Origin: Klebsiella pneumoniae
Lineage (GTDB): Bacteria > Pseudomonadota > Gammaproteobacteria > Enterobacterales > Enterobacteriaceae
Length of the DNA stretch: 64,000 nt
Direction: 5' to 3'
NCBI RefSeq assembly: GCF_000742135.1
Contig: NZ_KN046818.1
Span: 2,338,600 to 2,402,599 of the forward strand
In this document: piece after piece, positions 27,792 to 36,028 of the stretch
How positions within the stretch are numbered: position 1 is the stretch's first letter
How the letters are laid out: each line of letters begins with the position of its first letter
Program-made: the position numbers and the translations under genes
The notes under the pieces: generated by a model
What the model saw: only the letters and a program-made list of their open reading frames with translations
Databases searched by the model: none
What the model was told of the DNA's origin: nothing

Positions 27792-28456
27792 CAGGCCTGT
27801 ACCCCCAGCCATTTACGCCCCGCCGCCATCAGCAGCTGGCGCATCGCTATCGATAACGCTAAGTAGATCCCGGTGGCTACCAGATAGACCTCAAAGCTCA
27901 AAAATGTCCGCGACTGGATCAGGTTGGCGGCGAAGGTCAGCTCCTCATAGGAGACCTGGGACACCACTGACGAGCCGAGCATCACGATGATGCACTGGCT
28001 GACCAGCGCCGGATAAATCCGCTGCAGCGCCGGGGGCAATACGACGCGAACGAAGGTTTGCGTCCGGCTGAGCCCGAGCACGCGACCGGCTTCCCACTGG
28101 CCCTTCGGCGTCACCTGGATGCCGGCGCGGACGATCTCGGTGCTATAGGCGCCGAGGTTGACCACCATCGCCAGCAGCGCCGCTTCACCGGCGGTCATCT
28201 TCAGTCCGAGGTTCGGTAAACCAAAGACGATAAAAAAGAGCTGCACCACAAACGGCGTATTACGGATGATTTCCACATATCCGCCCCATACCCGGCTGAG
28301 CATTCCCGGGCGACCGCTGCGGATCGCCGCCCCGAGGATGCCGATCGCCAGTCCGCCGATCGTCGCCAGCACCGTCAACTGCACCGTCACCCACAGGCCG
28401 GCCAGCAGCTCCGGCCAGTGCGGCCAGAGCTCAGAGAAATGAAGTTGCTCCGTCAT
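27791..28456 (-). CDS. hpxG: ABC transporter permease (polar amino-acid family)
   Basis: This is a 221-residue second permease, HisMQ type, with VEIIRNTPFVVQLFFIVFG and the EAA loop EAGRVLGLSRTQTFVRVVLP. It lies nine bases downstream of hpxF and overlaps hpxH by one base. Paired, non-identical permeases are normal in this importer family. Part of the allantoate-operon importer. Confidence 0.87.
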   Translation of the reverse strand: MTEQLHFSELWPHWPELLAGLWVTVQLTVLATIGGLAIGILGAAIRSGRPGMLSRVWGGYVEIIRNTPFVVQLFFIVFGLPNLGLKMTAGEAALLAMVVNLGAYSTEIVRAGIQVTPKGQWEAGRVLGLSRTQTFVRVVLPPALQRIYPALVSQCIIVMLGSSVVSQVSYEELTFAANLIQSRTFLSFEVYLVATGIYLALSIAMRQLLMAAGRKWLGVQA

Positions 28457-28465
28457 CCCCAGACC

Positions 28466-29251
28466 TTACGCGCCGAGGCTGGCAGGCAGTGGCGCTTTCA
28501 GCCACTTCTCAGACAGACCGTTGAGGGTGCCGTCCTTAATGCCCTGCTCAATGAGGGTATCCACTTTCGCCTTCAGCGCCGGTTCGTTCTTTTTCAGACC
28601 GATAAAGCACGGCGAGTCCTTCAGCATAAAGCTCGGGACCGGCGCTTTGTCGGCGTTCTGCCGGGAGATAGCCGCCACCACCAGGTTTCCGGTGGCGACA
28701 TACTGCACCTGACCGGACAGGTAAGCCGACAGCGTAGTGTTATTGTCCTCGTAGCGCTTAATCTGCGCCGCCTGCGGCGCCACGCTGGTCAGCACCATAT
28801 CTTCCACCGCCCCACGGGTCACGCCGATGCTTTTGCCGCTCAGCGCGGCCGCGTCCTTCAGCTCCGCCCCTTTCGGGCCAAACACCCCGAGGAAGAACGG
28901 GGCGTAGGCGCGGCTGAAGTCGATCACCTTCTCGCGCTCGGCGTTCTTGCCGAGGCTGGAGATCACCAGGTCTACCTTATCGGTCTGCAGATACGGCACG
29001 CGGTTGGCGCTGGTCACCGGGACCAGCTGCAGCTTGAGCTTCATCGATTTCGCCAGATAGCGCGCCATATCGATGTCATACCCCTGCGGCTGCAGGTCGG
29101 TACCCACCGAGCCGAACGGTGGAAAGTCCTGGGGTACGGCAATGCGGATGACGCCGCGTTTTTCAATATCCTGGAGCTGGTCAGCCTGCGCGGCAGAAAC
29201 AGACGATAGGAGACAAGCGGCCCCGGCCAGCGCGATCAACAGTTTCTTCAT
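28466..29251 (-). CDS. hpxF: ABC transporter substrate-binding protein
   Basis: This 261-residue periplasmic binding protein has a signal peptide MKKLLIALAGAACLLSSVSA, cleaved near AQA-DQ. The family-3 solute-binding domain shows IRIAVPQDFPPFGSVG, GYDIDMARYLAKSMKLKLQL and DLVISSLGKNAEREKVIDFS. It is the first gene of hpxFGHIJK and has a sigma-54 type promoter 50-70 bp upstream. It should capture allantoate or another ureide; ligand inferred from the operon. The symbol assumes that F is the first gene, as in the published order. Confidence 0.85.
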   Translation of the reverse strand: MKKLLIALAGAACLLSSVSAAQADQLQDIEKRGVIRIAVPQDFPPFGSVGTDLQPQGYDIDMARYLAKSMKLKLQLVPVTSANRVPYLQTDKVDLVISSLGKNAEREKVIDFSRAYAPFFLGVFGPKGAELKDAAALSGKSIGVTRGAVEDMVLTSVAPQAAQIKRYEDNNTTLSAYLSGQVQYVATGNLVVAAISRQNADKAPVPSFMLKDSPCFIGLKKNEPALKAKVDTLIEQGIKDGTLNGLSEKWLKAPLPASLGA

Positions 29252-29273
29252 GATGTTTACCCGTTACGTTAGC

Positions 29274-29289
29274 ATGAAACAAAAGGTTC
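29274..29289 (-). promoter_or_regulatory. Candidate HpxU operator at hpxF promoter
   Basis: ATGAAACAAAAGGTTC lies just upstream of hpxF, downstream of the predicted -12 element. It closely matches ATGAAACGAAACGTTC ahead of hpxW, and an inverted copy of the same core sits near the hpxU start. A shared site at both hpx promoters fits the RpiR repressor HpxU. Confidence 0.5.
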
Positions 29290-29302
29290 TTTGAATCTGT
29301 TT

Positions 29303-29320
29303 TTGCAACTAATGTGCCAG
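29303..29320 (-). promoter_or_regulatory. Sigma-54 promoter of hpxFGHIJK
   Basis: On the minus strand the sequence reads CTGGCACATTAGTTGCAA. The -24 TGGCAC and -12 TTGCA elements are exact, with the GG-N10-GC spacing required by sigma-54. It lies about 52 bp before the hpxF ATG. NtrC-like sites are found about 110-140 bp further upstream, the usual enhancer distance. Confidence 0.85.
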
Positions 29321-29427
29321 ATACGGACGAGGCGAGGGTTGGCGAGGAATTAAAACAAAAAGTGAGAAAGGACAAGCGTTAACGGAAAAGTGTTCAGAGA
29401 GCGGCGGCGCCATCACGTGGTTTTTAT

Positions 29428-29462
29428 TGCACCATAATAATGCACAGCACCACGCTGGCGCC
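29428..29462 (-). promoter_or_regulatory. Two tandem NtrC-like enhancer sites for hpxF
   Basis: TGCACCATAATAATGCA (29428-29444) fits the NtrC pattern TGCACCA-N3-TGGTGCA at 12 of 14 defined bases. AGCACCACGCTGGCGCC (29446-29462) fits at 11 of 14. They are adjacent, upstream of the sigma-54 promoter, and next to the end of hpxU. Confidence 0.6.
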
Positions 29463-29465
29463 CCA

Positions 29466-30305
29466 TCAGCGTTGTTCCAGCTCGTCCAGCTGCTGGTAAA
29501 GCGTGGCGATATCGTGGATGCGCGGACGACCGCTGTCGAGCGTTTCATGGAGAAAGGCATTGGCCAGCAGATTAATCAGGCTGTTGACCGAGGCATAGCT
29601 ATCGTAGGCGGAGACGCTGTCCAGCGGCGCGCAGAGCTGCCAGCGGGAGAGCGGAAACAGGCTGTGGGCCTGCGGCTCGCACATTAACAGGACCGGCACC
29701 CCGTCGCGCTGCAGCTGCTGCAGCAGCGGGCGTACTATTCGCGGCCGGCGGCGAAACGCCATCATTACCACCAGATCATCGGCGGTCAGATCGACCAGCT
29801 CTTCGCTGAGACTCTGACCCGGCTGGGGCAGCACCAGCACCTGGCCGCGGGCCTGCAGCAGCTGCTGGCGCAGATGCAGCGCCGCCGGATAGGCGTTGCG
29901 CATGCCAATCACCACAATGCGGCGGGCGGCCACCATCGCCGTCAGCGCCTCAGCGAACTGGCGGGCGTCGAGGGCGTTGACCCACTGGGTGAGGTTTGCC
30001 ATCTCCTGCTTATAATGGCGCGCCAGCAGCGTGTTACCCTGCACCGCGTCGCGCTGGTCGGTGAGCGGCATCCCGCTCTGACGCAGAGTGCGCAGTTCAT
30101 CGCGCATATCCTTATATTTGTCGTAACCGAGGCGCTTAAACAGCCGGCTGACGGTGGCTTTCGACACGCCGCTCAGCTGCGCCAGCTCGGCGCTGTTGTA
30201 GCTTATCAGGTCGTCAAAGTGGTCAAAGATGAAATCCGCCACCCGCTGCTCCTGCGGCGACAGCGAGGCGTATTGCCCTTTCAGTCGTTCATCGAGTTGT
30301 TGCAT
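29466..30305 (-). CDS. hpxU: RpiR-family transcriptional regulator of the hpx genes
   Basis: This is a 279-residue RpiR-type repressor. The N-terminal helix-turn-helix reads YNSAELAQLSGVSKATVSRLFKRLGY (shown in parts: AELAQLSGVSKATVSRLF), followed by a SIS domain with IVVIGMRNAYPAALHLRQQL. It lies between the divergent hpxF and hpxW operons and is read leftwards ahead of hpxF with its own promoter region. HpxU is described, as I recall, as the repressor of the allantoate cluster. The SIS domain probably binds an intermediate of the pathway rather than a sugar phosphate. Confidence 0.88.
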   Translation of the reverse strand: MQQLDERLKGQYASLSPQEQRVADFIFDHFDDLISYNSAELAQLSGVSKATVSRLFKRLGYDKYKDMRDELRTLRQSGMPLTDQRDAVQGNTLLARHYKQEMANLTQWVNALDARQFAEALTAMVAARRIVVIGMRNAYPAALHLRQQLLQARGQVLVLPQPGQSLSEELVDLTADDLVVMMAFRRRPRIVRPLLQQLQRDGVPVLLMCEPQAHSLFPLSRWQLCAPLDSVSAYDSYASVNSLINLLANAFLHETLDSGRPRIHDIATLYQQLDELEQR

Positions 30306-30319
30306 AGCGCCCCTGTAAC

Positions 30320-30427
30320 TTTCGTTTCATCATCTATTCCTCATCATACTGTATCTGCTATGCCTTACACATAGCGTGCCAGTGGGAAAATTCTGGTCAT
30401 CGTTTTTATCAATGAAACGAAACGTTC
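30320..30427. promoter_or_regulatory. Inverted operator pair between hpxU and hpxW
   Basis: TTTCGTTTCAT (30320-30330) is the exact reverse complement of ATGAAACGAAA (30412-30422, extending to ...CGTTC at 30427). One copy lies before hpxU and the other abuts the -24 box of hpxW, so HpxU could repress both genes, possibly by looping. Confidence 0.55.
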
Positions 30428-30432
30428 AGAGA

Positions 30433-30448
30433 TGGAACAGCTTTTGCA
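30433..30448 (+). promoter_or_regulatory. Sigma-54 type promoter of hpxWXYZ
   Basis: TGGAACAGCTTTTGCA has the GG-N10-GC spacing, a TTGCA -12 box and a near-consensus -24 box. It lies about 36 bp before the hpxW ATG and directly after a candidate HpxU operator. Confidence 0.7.
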
Positions 30449-30484
30449 GTGTTCTGCGGGTGATTCGTTCAGAAAGGATAATTT

Positions 30485-32071
30485 ATGCACAGTAGCAACG
30501 TTTCGACCCACGGCATGGCGGTGGCCCCCCACCACCTCGCCAGTCAGAGCGCGCTGGCGATCCTGCGCGAGGGCGGCAGCGCCATTGAAGCGATGGTGGC
30601 TGCCGCGGCGGCCATCGCCGTCGTCTATCCCCATATGAATGGCCTCGGCGGCGATGGCTTCTGGCTGATCGTGCCGCCTGAGGGAGACCCAATCGCCATT
30701 GACGCCAGCGGGGCCGCCGGATCGCTGGCGACCCTCGAGGCCTACGCCGGACAGCGGCATATTCCCCACCGGGGACCGCAGGCCGCGCTGACCGTCGCCG
30801 GCACCGTCAGCGGCTGGGACGAGGCGCTGCGTATTTCACGGGACTTAACCGGCCGCGCGCTGCCGGTGGCCCGCCTGCTGGCCGATGCGATCGGCTATGC
30901 CGAAGACGGCATTCCGGTCACTGCCTCGCAGGCCCACGCCACCGCCAGCAAACTGGAAGAGCTGCGCCATCAGCCGGGCTTCAGCGAAACCTGGCTGGTA
31001 GCGGGCGAGGCCCCGCGGCCCGGCAGCCGCTTCCGCCAGCCCGCCCTCGCCGGTACCCTGCGCATGCTGGCCAGCGACGGTCTCGACAGTTTCTATCGCG
31101 GGCCGCTGGCCGAGCGTCTCGCGCAGGGTATGGCCGCGCTGGGGATGCCGATCACCCTCGGCGACCTGCAGGCCCACCGCGCCCGGCGTCCGGGGCCGTT
31201 GACGCTCCAGCACCAGCAGGGCACGCTGTGGAATCTTGCGCCGCCGACGCAGGGACTGGTGTCGCTGGCGATCCTTGGCATCACCGACCGCCTGAACATG
31301 GCCGATGCCGACGACGCGCAAACGGTGCACCGTATTGTCGAAGCCACCAAGCGGGCATTTGCCCTGCGCGATGCGCATATCACCGATCCACGCCATCTGG
31401 ATGTGGATGTACAGGCTTTGCTCACCCCGGAAGCCCTGCAGCCGCTGGCCGACAGCATCGACAACGCCAGCGCTTCCCCCTGGGGCCGCGGCAAAGGCCC
31501 GGGCGATACCGTCTGGATGGGCGTCGTGGATGACAGCGGACTGGCAGTGTCATTTATTCAGAGTATCTATCACGAGTTCGGCAGCGGCGTGGTACTTCCG
31601 GACACCGGGATCGTCTGGCAAAACCGCGGGGCGGCCTTCAGCCTCGACCCGCAGCATCTCCTGGCGCTGGCCCCTGGCAAACAGCCATTCCACACCCTCA
31701 ACCCTGCCGCCGCCCGCCTGAACGATGGCCGGGTGATGGTCTATGGCTCGATGGGCGGCGACGGTCAGCCGCAAACGCAGGCGGCGCTGTTTACCCGCTA
31801 TATCCTGCAGGGGGTGCCGCTCCAGGAGAGCATCTCCCGTCCGCGCTGGCTGCTGGGCCGCACCTGGGGCCAGTCCTCCGACTCACTGAAGCTGGAGGGA
31901 CGCTTTGCCCCCGCCTGTATCGCGCGCCTGCGCGAGCTGGGGCACGAAGTGGAAGTGCTGGCTGATTTCAGCGAAGCGATGGGCCACGCCGGGGCCATTG
32001 TCCGCCATCCCAACGGCCTGCTTGAAGGGGCGACCGATCCACGCAGCAACGGCGCCGCCGCCGGATACTAA
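30485..32071 (+). CDS. hpxW: Oxamate amidohydrolase, gamma-glutamyltransferase fold
   Basis: This 528-residue Ntn-hydrolase resembles gamma-glutamyltranspeptidase but has no signal peptide, so it is cytosolic. The autoprocessing nucleophile is predicted to be Thr342 in GDTVWMGVVDDSGLAVS; the substrate-side glycines are in YGSMGGDGQPQTQAALF. K. pneumoniae HpxW hydrolyses oxamate to oxalate and ammonia, the final nitrogen release of the pathway. The ATG follows AAAGGATA. It is the first gene of hpxWXYZ with a sigma-54 type promoter. Confidence 0.9.
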   Translation: MHSSNVSTHGMAVAPHHLASQSALAILREGGSAIEAMVAAAAAIAVVYPHMNGLGGDGFWLIVPPEGDPIAIDASGAAGSLATLEAYAGQRHIPHRGPQAALTVAGTVSGWDEALRISRDLTGRALPVARLLADAIGYAEDGIPVTASQAHATASKLEELRHQPGFSETWLVAGEAPRPGSRFRQPALAGTLRMLASDGLDSFYRGPLAERLAQGMAALGMPITLGDLQAHRARRPGPLTLQHQQGTLWNLAPPTQGLVSLAILGITDRLNMADADDAQTVHRIVEATKRAFALRDAHITDPRHLDVDVQALLTPEALQPLADSIDNASASPWGRGKGPGDTVWMGVVDDSGLAVSFIQSIYHEFGSGVVLPDTGIVWQNRGAAFSLDPQHLLALAPGKQPFHTLNPAAARLNDGRVMVYGSMGGDGQPQTQAALFTRYILQGVPLQESISRPRWLLGRTWGQSSDSLKLEGRFAPACIARLRELGHEVEVLADFSEAMGHAGAIVRHPNGLLEGATDPRSNGAAAGY

Positions 32072-32081
32072 GGAGCAGACT

Positions 32082-32267
32082 ATGACCACACAGCCAGACT
32101 GGAGCGAGTATCTGACGCAGATGACTCACCTGTTGGATATGGAGCTGGATGCGCCGCGCCGTGAGGAGCTGGAGCGCCAGTTTGCCCGCATCGCCGCCAT
32201 GGCGCAGCCGCTGATGGACTATCCCCTCGGGCCGCGCGAGGAGATTGCGGGGGTGTATAAAGCATGA
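32082..32267 (+). CDS. hpxX: Small AtzG-like (DUF4089) subunit
   Basis: This 61-residue protein starts MTTQPDWSEYLTQMTHLLDM and contains RREELERQFARIAAMAQPLMDYPL. It matches the DUF4089/AtzG type that pairs with AtzE-like amidases as a small helical subunit of a transamidosome-like complex. AAGGAGCAG precedes its ATG. It overlaps the amidase gene by ATGA, so equal synthesis is likely. Probably needed for amidase stability rather than catalysis. Confidence 0.85.
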   Translation: MTTQPDWSEYLTQMTHLLDMELDAPRREELERQFARIAAMAQPLMDYPLGPREEIAGVYKA

Positions 32268-33661
32268 CTCTTCAACACTTTACCATTGCCGATCTCCAGC
32301 GTGCGCTGCACGATGGCGAACTGAGCGCCCGGGAGATCGCCCGCCAGACGCTGGACGATATCGCCCGCGTGAATCCGCAGATCAACGCCTGGACCGAGGT
32401 CACCGCCCAGCGCATGCTGGCGGAGGCCGACAGCATCGACGCCCTGCGCCGGGAAAAGCGCCCCTTGCCGCCGCTGGCAGGGATTCCTTACGCAGTGAAA
32501 AATCTGTTTGATGTCGCCGGGCATACCACCCTCGCCGGCGCCGAACTGCTGAGCGACCGGCCGCCGGCAGCCAGCGACAGCTGGGCGGTGCGCCAGCTGC
32601 ACAGCGCCGGCGCCCTGCTCAGCGGGATGCTCAATATGGACGCCTACGCCTACGGCTTTACCACCGAAAACAGCTACTATGGCGCGACGCGCAACCCGCA
32701 CGATCTGTCGCGGATCGCCGGCGGTTCTTCCGGCGGTTCGGCCGCGGCGGTGGCGGCCGGGCTGGTTCATTTCAGCCTCGGCAGCGACACCAACGGCTCG
32801 ATCCGTGTCCCCGCGTCGCTGTGCGGGATCTTTGGCCTGAAACCCACTTTCGGGCGCCTGTCGCGCTCTGGCAGCCATCCGTTTGTCGCCAGTCTGGATC
32901 ATATTGGTCCTTTTGCCCGCCGGGTAGCCGACCTCGCCGCGGTGTATGACGCCCTGCAGGGGCGCGACCCGGCCGATGACTTTCAGGCTGATAAAGCCAG
33001 CGAGCGCACCGGCAATCTGCTGGAACGCGGACTGGAGGGGCTGCGCTGCGCGCGGCTGGGCGGCTATTTCACCACCTGGTGCGATGACGACGCCCGGGCG
33101 GCCGTGGATCGGGTCGCCCACGCGCTGGGCGCCGACAGCGAGCTGCAGTTCGCGGATGCCGCGCTGGCCCGCTCGGCGGCCTTTATCATCAGCGCCAGCG
33201 AAGGCGGCAATCAGTACCTGACGGATCTTCGCCACTCGCCCGAGCGCTTTGAACCTCACTCCCGCGAGCGGCTGCTGGCCGGCGCGATGATCCCCTCCGC
33301 GTGGTATCTGCAGGCTCAGCGTTTTCGCCGTCATGCCCGTCAGGCAATGAAATCCCTGTTCAGCCAGGCCGACGTGCTGATCGCCCCGGCCACCCCATGC
33401 AGCGCCACGCCAATAGGCGCGGAGGAGATGGTGATTAACGGCCAGCCGCTGCCGGTGCGCGCCAGCATGGGAATGCTGACGCAGCCGATCTCCTTCCTCG
33501 GGCTGCCGGTGGTGACCGTGCCCCTGCGTACCGCCAGCGGTAAGCCGATTGGCCTGCAGCTGATTGCCGCGCCGTTTAACGAACAAGCCTGTCTTCGCGC
33601 CGCGCGGGCGCTGGAAGCGATGGGCATTACCGATGCCCGAGTGGCGGAGAGTGCAGCATGA
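32264..33661 (+). CDS. hpxY: AtzE-family amidase
   Basis: This 465-residue amidase-signature enzyme shows the glycine/serine-rich motif GGSSGGSAAAVAAGLVHF, with the catalytic Ser-cisSer-Lys set: Lys in PYAVKNLFDVAG and Ser in SDTNGSIRVPASLCG. Closest relatives are AtzE amidases, which with AtzG hydrolyse 1-carboxybiuret-like ureido compounds. In this operon it may cleave an amide such as oxalurate. It is coupled to hpxX upstream and hpxZ downstream by 4-bp overlaps. Confidence 0.87.
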   Translation: MTLQHFTIADLQRALHDGELSAREIARQTLDDIARVNPQINAWTEVTAQRMLAEADSIDALRREKRPLPPLAGIPYAVKNLFDVAGHTTLAGAELLSDRPPAASDSWAVRQLHSAGALLSGMLNMDAYAYGFTTENSYYGATRNPHDLSRIAGGSSGGSAAAVAAGLVHFSLGSDTNGSIRVPASLCGIFGLKPTFGRLSRSGSHPFVASLDHIGPFARRVADLAAVYDALQGRDPADDFQADKASERTGNLLERGLEGLRCARLGGYFTTWCDDDARAAVDRVAHALGADSELQFADAALARSAAFIISASEGGNQYLTDLRHSPERFEPHSRERLLAGAMIPSAWYLQAQRFRRHARQAMKSLFSQADVLIAPATPCSATPIGAEEMVINGQPLPVRASMGMLTQPISFLGLPVVTVPLRTASGKPIGLQLIAAPFNEQACLRAARALEAMGITDARVAESAA

Positions 33662-34044
33662 TCAATCTGGATAATGTAGACCGCCCGGCGATCCTCGCCG
33701 AGGTGACGGCGGCGTTTTATCAGTATGAAGAGGCGCTGGTGAGCAATAACATCGAGGCGCTGGATGCGCTGTTCTGGCACAACCCGCGCACCGTACGGCT
33801 GGGAGCCGGCGAAAATCTGTATGGCATCGAGGCGATCCGCGCCTTTCGCGCCGCCCGCCCCGCCGCCGGTCTGGCCCGCGATCTGCGCCATACCACCATT
33901 ACCACCTTTGGCGCGGATATGGCGGTGTGCAGCACCGAGTTCACCCGCGAGGGCAGCGCCCGCCTGGGCCGCCAGCAGCAGACCTGGGTACGCTTCCCCT
34001 ACGGCTGGCGGATTGTCGCCGCCCAGGTCAGTCTGATGGACTGA
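33658..34044 (+). CDS. hpxZ: AtzH-like (DUF3225) protein
   Basis: This 128-residue SnoaL/NTF2-fold protein starts MINLDNVDRPAILAEVTAAF. AtzH-like proteins found with AtzE/AtzG hydrolyse small amide intermediates in s-triazine breakdown, so an accessory amidase role is possible. It overlaps hpxY by ATGA. A stem CGGACCGG/CCGGTCCG with a long loop follows at 34061-34102. Confidence 0.83.
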   Translation: MINLDNVDRPAILAEVTAAFYQYEEALVSNNIEALDALFWHNPRTVRLGAGENLYGIEAIRAFRAARPAAGLARDLRHTTITTFGADMAVCSTEFTREGSARLGRQQQTWVRFPYGWRIVAAQVSLMD

Positions 34045-34129
34045 GTGGAGTATACGGGAGCGGACCGGAGACTAAGGTATCCACCGGCCCGCTTCCGGTC
34101 CGGTAACATGCTATTTGGAGTCGAAGATC

Positions 34130-34552
34130 ATGGTGTTCATCAGAGCTGCTGAAGCAAAAGATATCCCCTCGCTGCAAACGCTATTTCTGCAGCTAGGCTA
34201 TCAGACGGAGACGGCGATCTTAGCGCAACGCATCACTGCCCCGCAGATCATGATGAGTGCGCTGGTGGCGGAAACAGAAAACGCCGTGTGTGGCGTAATC
34301 GTTATCAATTTTATTTTACCGGTACATGAGAACCGTTTATGGGCATTAATTTCCGCGCTGGTCATCGAGGAATCGTCACGTGGATCAGGGATAGGCCAGC
34401 AGCTTCTCCAGGCCGCAGAGCGCCTCGCCCGTGATAAACAATGCGCTCAGATCGAGCTTTCAAGTAGTGAAAAAAGAATCAGAGCGCATCAATTTTATGA
34501 AAATAACGGCTACAAGGAGGTTCGCAAACGCTTCGTTAAACATTTGTCTTAA
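34130..34552 (+). CDS. GNAT-family N-acetyltransferase
   Basis: This 140-residue acetyltransferase starts MVFIRAAEAKDIPSLQTLF. The CoA-binding part is LVIEESSRGSGIGQQLLQAAERLA, followed by HQFYENNGYKEVRKRF. I chose the ATG at 34130, with a GGAG site upstream; a TTG at 34115 is possible. It stands 85 bp after hpxZ and is AT-richer than it, so it is probably not part of the hpx operon. Confidence 0.88.
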   Translation: MVFIRAAEAKDIPSLQTLFLQLGYQTETAILAQRITAPQIMMSALVAETENAVCGVIVINFILPVHENRLWALISALVIEESSRGSGIGQQLLQAAERLARDKQCAQIELSSSEKRIRAHQFYENNGYKEVRKRFVKHLS

Positions 34553-34589
34553 CCGCCTGCGCGCGAGGGCTTTCCCCGGATGACCGTAA

Positions 34590-35708
34590 CTATATTTTGC
34601 CCAGCAGGATATTTAACATGCGGCGCAGGGGTTCCGCCGCCCCCCACAATAGCTGATCGCCAACCGTTAACACCGAGTAGACTGGGTCATTATTTAGCGA
34701 CATTTTCTTGTAGCGGCCAATACCTACCTGCAGCGAACCACTAATAGCAGCCGGGGTCAATTTACTGACACTCTCTTGCTTATTATTGCGGACATAGTTT
34801 ACCCACGGATGGGAATGGGTGACTAACTCAGCAAATTCTGCTTCGCTGACCTCACGTTTAAGTTTCAGCGTAATCGCCGCGCTGTGACAGCGGATCACCC
34901 CGACCCGAATGCATAAACCATTGACCGGGATGGTACCCGGCGCAAGGCCAAGAATTTTATTAGTTTCCGCCTCGCCCTTCCATTCTTCGCGGCTGTTTCC
35001 ATCGCCCAGATCGCTGTCGATCCACGGAATGATGCTGCCCATGAGGGGGACGCCAAAATTCTCCACCGGCATGCCCGCGCTGTTAATCAGCTCACTCACT
35101 TCATTTACCAATGGCAGCACGGAACCTGATGATGTCAGTTCATCCGCAGATAAATGCTGACTGATATAAGCGCTTTGTGCGATTAATTCCCGCACCTGTT
35201 TGGCGCCCGCCCCGGAGGCAGACTGATAGGTCATCACGCTCATCCATTCGATAAGATCCGCTTTTATCAGCCCGGCCAACCCCATCAGGCTCAGCGTAAT
35301 GGAGCAGTTGCCGCCGACAAACAGTTTAATTCCCGCTTTTACCGCACGATCGATATTTTCGCGGTTGACGGGGTCGAGAATAATGCAGGCTCTTTCATCC
35401 ATCCGCAGCGCCGAAGCGGCGTCAATCCAGTAACCTTGCCAGCCATGGTTAATTAACGCCGGATAGATGGCTTTGGTATAATCCCCGCCCTGACAGGTGA
35501 TGATGATATCCATTTCGGCGAGTGCGCTAAGGGAATTCGCATCTTTCAGCCTGTCGCTTCTACCATTAATAACCGGGCCCGGGGCACCCGCACTGGAGGT
35601 ACTAAAAAAATGCGCTGTAATATCGTCGAAATCATTTTCTTCGATCATGCGTTGCAACAATACTGAGCCCACCATCCCTCGCCAACCAACAATACCCACC
35701 TGCTTCAT
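34590..35708 (-). CDS. Aspartate-semialdehyde dehydrogenase paralogue
   Basis: This 372-residue enzyme starts MKQVGIVGWRGMVGSVLLQRM, the NADP-binding motif of Gram-negative Asd. It keeps the active-site Cys at residue 135 (FVGGNCSITLSLMGL), the same number as I recall for E. coli Asd, and YQSASGAGAKQVREL. Asd makes aspartate semialdehyde for lysine, threonine and diaminopimelate. Klebsiella has a housekeeping asd elsewhere, so this terminus-located copy is probably a second, divergent one. It is read divergently from the HxlR gene and has no biosynthetic neighbours. Confidence 0.87.
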   Translation of the reverse strand: MKQVGIVGWRGMVGSVLLQRMIEENDFDDITAHFFSTSSAGAPGPVINGRSDRLKDANSLSALAEMDIIITCQGGDYTKAIYPALINHGWQGYWIDAASALRMDERACIILDPVNRENIDRAVKAGIKLFVGGNCSITLSLMGLAGLIKADLIEWMSVMTYQSASGAGAKQVRELIAQSAYISQHLSADELTSSGSVLPLVNEVSELINSAGMPVENFGVPLMGSIIPWIDSDLGDGNSREEWKGEAETNKILGLAPGTIPVNGLCIRVGVIRCHSAAITLKLKREVSEAEFAELVTHSHPWVNYVRNNKQESVSKLTPAAISGSLQVGIGRYKKMSLNNDPVYSVLTVGDQLLWGAAEPLRRMLNILLGKI

Positions 35709-36028
35709 TTATTTAACCTTTATAAGTTATGAGAATGTTAATTTGAGTGTCGCCATACCTTATATCGTATCCCCCAATAAAGGTCATTACCCAGCACATC
35801 GATTTTTATCATTATTAAAATGTTTCATCTGCCATCAGCGATATTTATCTCTTATTACGGTCAAGCAGATATAAGGCGGCGGCGACTGTCCAGTTTTCGG
35901 CATTCAAAGGTGAAACGGCGTAGCGAAACGGCAGCAGCTTCTTCTCCGGGTACCATGAAGAGTAACTTGCATTTTGATAGTTACTATGTCAATTTGCTGG
36001 CAAAAGCCACCTGGTTACTGGACAGCCC
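35709..36028. other. Divergent intergenic region, no gene
   Basis: This AT-rich 320-bp region separates asd and hxlR-type genes. No frame in it looks coding. Its only clear structure is the inverted repeat at 35961-35985. Confidence 0.6.
35961..35985. promoter_or_regulatory. Inverted repeat, candidate HxlR operator
   Basis: AGTAAC and GTTACT flank a 13-base AT-rich centre, about 44 bp upstream of the HxlR-type gene. HxlR regulators bind such spaced palindromes and often control their own operon. Confidence 0.5.

Noticed and set aside
34061-34102. Stem CGGACCGG/CCGGTCCG after hpxZ as a terminator
   Set aside because: The loop is about 26 bases and no T-run follows, so I mention it only with hpxZ.
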